From Chitinophaga pinensis (GTDB lineage Bacteria > Bacteroidota > Bacteroidia > Flavobacteriales_D > Crocinitomicaceae), in assembly GCA_945868555.1 (NCBI GenBank), contig CAMBMC010000084.1, positions 1-9,029 on the forward strand: a stretch of 9,029 bases of DNA, written 5' to 3'. Positions 5,506-9,029 of the stretch are shown piece after piece (position 1 is the first letter of the stretch; each line of letters starts with the position of its first letter). The notes under the pieces were generated by a model. The model was not told where the DNA came from. It saw only the letters and a program-made list of their open reading frames with translations, and did no database searches. Both the position numbers and the translations under genes were made by a program.

Positions 5506-6210
5506 ATGATAGCACGACTCAATGGCGTAGGAAAAGAATACCAGGTCGGCGACCAAACGATTGTCGCACTCAAACCTGTTGACTTTGAGATTTATGAGGG
5601 TCAATTGGTGTTGATCATTGGTCCTTCCGGATCGGGAAAAACAACGCTCCTATCTCTCATTGGTTGTGTCATCTACCCAACTTATGGTCAACTCTATGTC
5701 AATGATCAGTTGGTGAATGACATGTCGCAGAAACAATTGGCATCCCTTCGTCTAAATACCATCGGATTCGTTTTCCAAAGTTTCAATCTCATTGCACCGC
5801 TCAATTCGTTCGACAATGTCTTGATGCCGCTGCAATTGAAAAGGGTGCCCGCAGCAGAAGCCAGGAGAAAAGCCGAAGACGCCCTCGCACTTGTGGGGAT
5901 GCTCGACCGACGGAAAAGTTTGCCGAAACAGTTGTCGGGAGGACAGCAACAGCGTGTGGCAATTGCTCGAGCCTTGGTGACCGACCCAAAATTGATTCTC
6001 TGCGATGAACCGACAGCATCCCTCGATGCATCATCAATTTCTACTGTCATGAATGAACTTGTTGCCCTCGCAAAGGGTGGAAAAAGTGTGTGTGTCGTTA
6101 CCCATGACCCGCGACTTTTAGCTTATGCCGATCGTGTGATCAAAGTCGATGGTGGTGAGGCAACTGAAATAGAGAAAGACAAAATTACAAATGCATTTTC
6201 AATCCATTAA
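5506..6210 (+). CDS. ABC efflux transporter, ATP-binding subunit (DevA/MacB/LolD type)
   Basis: 234 residues, typical for this stand-alone ATPase family. All nucleotide-binding motifs are present: Walker A G39-P-S-G-S-G-K45-T, Q-loop Q91 in F-V-F-Q-S-F-N-L, signature L143-S-G-G-Q, Walker B L-I-L-C-D167-E168, D-loop S-L-D174, and switch H200 in V-V-T-H-D. The F-Q-S-F-N-L-I and L-S-G-G-Q-Q-Q-R-V-A-I-A-R-A-L stretches are typical of the MacB/LolD/DevA branch, which powers FtsX-fold permeases. It would act as a cytoplasmic dimer driving the permease encoded two genes downstream. The ATG has an A-rich leader (TTTTTAGAAAACT) and no Shine-Dalgarno, as is usual in Bacteroidota. It is the first gene of a four-gene operon; its stop lies 1 base before the adaptor start. 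Confidence 0.95.
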   Translation: MIARLNGVGKEYQVGDQTIVALKPVDFEIYEGQLVLIIGPSGSGKTTLLSLIGCVIYPTYGQLYVNDQLVNDMSQKQLASLRLNTIGFVFQSFNLIAPLNSFDNVLMPLQLKRVPAAEARRKAEDALALVGMLDRRKSLPKQLSGGQQQRVAIARALVTDPKLILCDEPTASLDASSISTVMNELVALAKGGKSVCVVTHDPRLLAYADRVIKVDGGEATEIEKDKITNAFSIH

Positions 6211-6211
6211 T

Positions 6212-7144
6212 ATGAAAAACACACTATTGGTATTCGCTGGACTAATGCTCCTCGCTTCCTGCGGAGGAAAAGAAGAAGAACCGAAGAAGAAATCTTCCGA
6301 TTATAACCTGAAAAACATCAAAGAACTCGTCGGGATTGCGCGCATTGAACCGGAGAATAAAATTTCTCCAATCGGCGCTGAAATCGCTGGTCGCGTGGTG
6401 GAGATTTTAGTGAAAGAGGGAGAACCGGTGAAAAAAGGGCAACTGATCATGCTTCTGGATGATAGCGCTGAATCCGCGCAGGTGGAACAAAGCAATTCAA
6501 AACTCGCTACACGAAATCAGCGGGTAATTACCCTGCAAGCGAAAGTGGAAGCCATCAAAATTAGATTGGAGGCAGCAGATGTAGAACTCAAAAGAGACCG
6601 TTCATTGGCTGACGCGAAAGCTGGAACGGAAAAGGCAGCGATAGATTCTGAAACGGCTTACAACAATTTACGCGCTGATTTGATCATTGCACAAGCAGAT
6701 TTGCAAGAAGCGAAATCAGGAGTAAACGAAGTAAGTGCGGAAACGAACTACATCAGCAAGATGCGCGACAAAAAACGCATTTATGCCCCAGCAGATGGAA
6801 TGATGCTAAACTGGGACATCAAACTTGGTCAAGCTATTGGTGCTGGAACCAAACTAGGTGACTTTGCTCCCGCAGGGGGATTAATTGCCATCACGGAAGT
6901 GGATGAATTGTATGCGCTGAAAGTGAAAAAAGGACAACGCGTTTCAATCAATCTTCAAGGTACGAAGCAAGTACTTACCTTAGGAACTGTTGTGTATTGC
7001 GCGCCTTATTTATCGAAGAAATCTATCTTCAGTGATCGTGCAGACAACCTCGAAGACCGACGTGTGCGTGAAGTACGGGTGAGGGTGGAAAATCCTTCTG
7101 CTGTATTGATTGGAAGCCGTGTGGAATGCATCATTAAACTGTAA
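6212..7144 (+). CDS. Membrane-fusion (HlyD/DevB-type) adaptor, predicted lipoprotein
   Basis: 310 residues from ATG 6212. I prefer this start over the ATG at 6191 because it puts the signal sequence at the N-terminus and leaves a 1-base gap after the ATPase stop. The lipobox is L14-A-S-C17, followed by G-G-K-E-E-E. Domains in order: first half of the lipoyl/biotinyl-like domain (about 52-85, with A-G-R-V-V-E-I-L-V-K-E-G-E-P-V-K-K-G-Q), an alpha-helical coiled-coil hairpin (about 86-180), second lipoyl half (about 188-225, I-Y-A-P-A-D-G), and a beta-barrel/membrane-proximal part to the end. The adaptor joins the inner-membrane permease to the TolC channel through its hairpin. The acidic run after C17 is odd for a periplasmic adaptor. 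It is close to DevB/MacA in layout; the substrate is unknown. Confidence 0.92.
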   Translation: MKNTLLVFAGLMLLASCGGKEEEPKKKSSDYNLKNIKELVGIARIEPENKISPIGAEIAGRVVEILVKEGEPVKKGQLIMLLDDSAESAQVEQSNSKLATRNQRVITLQAKVEAIKIRLEAADVELKRDRSLADAKAGTEKAAIDSETAYNNLRADLIIAQADLQEAKSGVNEVSAETNYISKMRDKKRIYAPADGMMLNWDIKLGQAIGAGTKLGDFAPAGGLIAITEVDELYALKVKKGQRVSINLQGTKQVLTLGTVVYCAPYLSKKSIFSDRADNLEDRRVREVRVRVENPSAVLIGSRVECIIKL

Positions 7145-7147
7145 ACA

Positions 7148-8281
7148 ATGCAGCTGCTCTTTACCGCACTAAAATTCATGAGGTTTGATAAACCAAAGAG
7201 CGTTGGTGCGCTTTTCGGGGTGATCATTTCCATCTTCTTGATTGGACAGCAAACGGGAATATTTACTTTCCTGACCAATGCCATGTGTTATTACGTGCGG
7301 GTAAATGACGGCTATGTGTGGGTGACCGACAATAAAACAGAAAACGTAAATGCCCTAGCACCGATCGATGTGCGCTTGGGCTATGAAATAGAAAGCTTAC
7401 CCCACGTTGCCAAAGCCCATCAATTGGTTATTTCAGCTGGAGCTGCTCGCTTCAATGATGGAACATCCGCAGGGATGAGTGTTGTGGGTGTTGAATTGCC
7501 CGAATTTAATGGGATTCAAGAAGGAATCATCTTTGACGGTGAGGCACAAGACCTAATTCCAGATGGAGCGGTATCGGTCGATTTTTTCGATGGCAAAGCA
7601 TTGGGTAAACCAGAGAAAGGAAATTATTTCGAAATCAATGGAAAGCAGGTATACATTGCCGCAGTTACCAAAGGAGCTCGATCGTTTGGCGGCGGATTGA
7701 TTTCCTACACGACGATTGCACGAGCGCGTTTTCTCGGAAACGTTCCTGTGAATAAAACTTCTGCATTCTTGGTGAAAGTCGATCAAGACAAAAACATGCA
7801 AGAGGTGGTGAATTACATCAACGCGAATATTCCGGGAGTGAAAGCTTGGATGCCCAAAGAGTTCAAAAATCAAACGATTCTTACGGTCTTGAAGTCCAGT
7901 GGGATCGCATTCTCTTTTGGCACCTTGATCATCTTCGCCTTGATCTCAGGGTTTATCATCATCGGTTTGACGCTTTACTCCGCTGCCATTGACCGCATCA
8001 AGGATTACGGAACCCTTAAAGCGATTGGTGCGACAAACGGCTACATCCGCAAATTGATTTTAATGCAAGCCATGTTGTATGCCATTGTTGGATTCATGAT
8101 TGGATACGCGCTGATCGAAGGATTTAGAAACGGCATCGCAAATGCGGGAACCTTGTTCTCTTTCCCACCTGTGGTCAAATTTGCATTCTTCGTAATTACC
8201 GCAGTAATCTCCATTTCAGGAACCTTGTTTGCCATTCGTCGCATTGCCAAATTGGAGCCTGCTTCCGTGTTTAGAACTTAA
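7148..8281 (+). CDS. ABC efflux transporter permease (FtsX/DevC type)
   Basis: 377 residues. One membrane segment lies near the N-terminus (about 17-37), then a large extracytoplasmic domain (about 45-245), then three segments (about 254-277, 303-326, 343-364). This 1+3 layout is the FtsX/MacB permease fold. The coupling region D-Y-G-T-L-K-A-I-G-A-T (286-296) between segments 2 and 3 matches the conserved family motif that contacts the ATPase. The N-terminal D-K-P-K-S-V-G-A and Q-Q-T-G-I-F stretches recall DevC of the heterocyst glycolipid exporter. MacB carries ATPase and permease in one chain; here they are split, as in DevBCA. The start is 3 bases after the adaptor stop. It would form a dimer in the inner membrane. 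Substrate unknown. Confidence 0.93.
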   Translation: MQLLFTALKFMRFDKPKSVGALFGVIISIFLIGQQTGIFTFLTNAMCYYVRVNDGYVWVTDNKTENVNALAPIDVRLGYEIESLPHVAKAHQLVISAGAARFNDGTSAGMSVVGVELPEFNGIQEGIIFDGEAQDLIPDGAVSVDFFDGKALGKPEKGNYFEINGKQVYIAAVTKGARSFGGGLISYTTIARARFLGNVPVNKTSAFLVKVDQDKNMQEVVNYINANIPGVKAWMPKEFKNQTILTVLKSSGIAFSFGTLIIFALISGFIIIGLTLYSAAIDRIKDYGTLKAIGATNGYIRKLILMQAMLYAIVGFMIGYALIEGFRNGIANAGTLFSFPPVVKFAFFVITAVISISGTLFAIRRIAKLEPASVFRT

Positions 8282-8285
8282 AAAT

Positions 8286-9029
8286 ATGATGAAATATATT
8301 CTGCTTTTTACCCTGCTTTTTGCCACGTCGGTATCCTTCGCTCAGCAAACGCCGAAAGCGACGTACACGATTGATCAATTGGTGAATGTAGCACTGAAGA
8401 ACGATCCTTTGTATTCCATTGCTCAAATGGATTCTCAGATTTACCAACTGCAGCATGCTCAGTCACTTTCTGCGCTGTTGCCGAAGTTGGACATGAGTTT
8501 CGATACGCGCTATAATGTAAAACAACAGTCTTTCATCCTCCCAACGAGCGCATTTGGTGGAACAGATGGTGGCTACAAACGCTTGTTGCAAGGTACACCA
8601 TGGAATGCCAACCTAGCTTTTGATGGGTCAATGCCACTTTTCAATGCGAGCGCCTTGGCCAACAGAAAATTGGCAGGAATGAAGCGCACGAAGGCAATGA
8701 TCGATTTAGAAAGCCGCAAACAACAGCTGACCTACGACATTTCTTTGCTTTATTTTCAGTTGTCTACCCTACAATCATTGGATGCAATCTACCGACAACA
8801 AGAATCAGCGAAGAAAGAAATCCTGACGACTGCGACACAGAAATTAGCAAAGGGTACGGCAACCCAGATTGATTTAGAACAAGCTGCTGTAGATGTGGAA
8901 TTGAGTGCTTACAACCGTGAACTTAACGCCATTCAAATAGAAAACACTGTTGCAAAAATTGAACGCATTACTGGGAAGTTAGACGGAGCACTCGTTACGG
9001 TGAGCAACACATCATTGCTTTCTTCTTAC
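8286..9029 (+). CDS. TolC-family outer-membrane efflux channel (partial, cut by window end)
   Basis: 248 codons are open up to the last base with no stop, about half of a usual 430-490-residue TolC-type protein. A signal peptide, M-M-K-Y-I-L-L-F then S-F-A-Q (residue about 20), precedes the typical opening T-Y-T-I-D-Q-L-V-N-V-A-L-K-N-D-P (26-41). Q-H-A-Q-S-L-S-A-L-L-P-K-L-D (56-69) matches the family's a-x-s-x-L-P-x-l segment, and K-L-A-K-G-T-A-T-Q-I-D-L-E-Q-A (186-200) matches the conserved turn that starts the long helices. It would form the trimeric outer-membrane exit duct for the upstream ABC pump. It begins 4 bases after the permease stop with two tandem ATGs (8286, 8289), so it belongs to the same operon. 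Confidence 0.93.
   Translation, partial: MMKYILLFTLLFATSVSFAQQTPKATYTIDQLVNVALKNDPLYSIAQMDSQIYQLQHAQSLSALLPKLDMSFDTRYNVKQQSFILPTSAFGGTDGGYKRLLQGTPWNANLAFDGSMPLFNASALANRKLAGMKRTKAMIDLESRKQQLTYDISLLYFQLSTLQSLDAIYRQQESAKKEILTTATQKLAKGTATQIDLEQAAVDVELSAYNRELNAIQIENTVAKIERITGKLDGALVTVSNTSLLSSY

Noticed and set aside
5706..6050. Minus-strand open frame inside the ATPase gene
   Set aside because: It is antisense to the most conserved ABC motifs, which explains its openness; no independent support.
6191..6211. Upstream in-frame ATG for the efflux adaptor
   Set aside because: It would overlap the ATPase gene by 20 bases and add seven residues before the lipoprotein signal; ATG 6212 fits better.
5506..9029. 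Operon as a novel defence or toxin-export system
   Set aside because: All four genes fit a standard tripartite ABC efflux pump and nothing unexplained is embedded among them.

Overview
The window looks like chromosomal DNA of a member of the Bacteroidota, most likely a Flavobacteriales-type organism. The signs are a FISUMP-type secreted protein, signal peptides ending in short F-S-Q or F-A-Q stretches, A-rich leaders in place of strong Shine-Dalgarno sequences, a TAnnTTTG-type -7 box, and intergenic repeats of a kind I associate with this phylum. The assignment rests on the sequence and on memory, not on a database search.

Left part (1-2875, + strand): a short open frame runs in from the left edge (1-102) and may be the tail of an upstream gene. 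It is followed by a secreted protein of about 641 residues, with an N-terminal FISUMP-like domain and a D-x-N-x-D-G-type calcium-binding-like segment. This gene overlaps by 4 bases a secreted thioredoxin-fold (TlpA/redoxin) protein with a C-K-P-C active site. The 4-base overlap suggests the two are co-translated.

Middle (2876-5106): a 242-base convergent intergenic region is almost filled by a 235-base element with imperfect inverted ends, which carries two hairpins and a direct repeat. On the minus strand lies an arginase/deacetylase-fold protein (histone-deacetylase family) with its metal ligands intact. Divergent from it is a coiled-coil lipoprotein of unknown function.

Intergenic 5107-5505 (399 bases, no gene): a mosaic of unrelated short repeats and palindromes, a possible intrinsic terminator with nine T's, and a near-perfect palindrome just before the next operon.

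Right part (5506-9029, + strand): a tightly packed operon for a tripartite ABC efflux system. It has an ATPase, a lipoprotein membrane-fusion adaptor, an FtsX/DevC-type permease, and a TolC-family outer-membrane channel cut off by the window end. Gaps between genes are 1, 3 and 4 bases. Together they would form a DevBCA/MacAB-TolC-like pump from cytoplasm or periplasm to the outside; the substrate cannot be told from the sequence.

There is no CRISPR array, rRNA, tRNA, transposase or defence system. The most unusual material is the repeat-rich intergenic DNA, not a new gene system.
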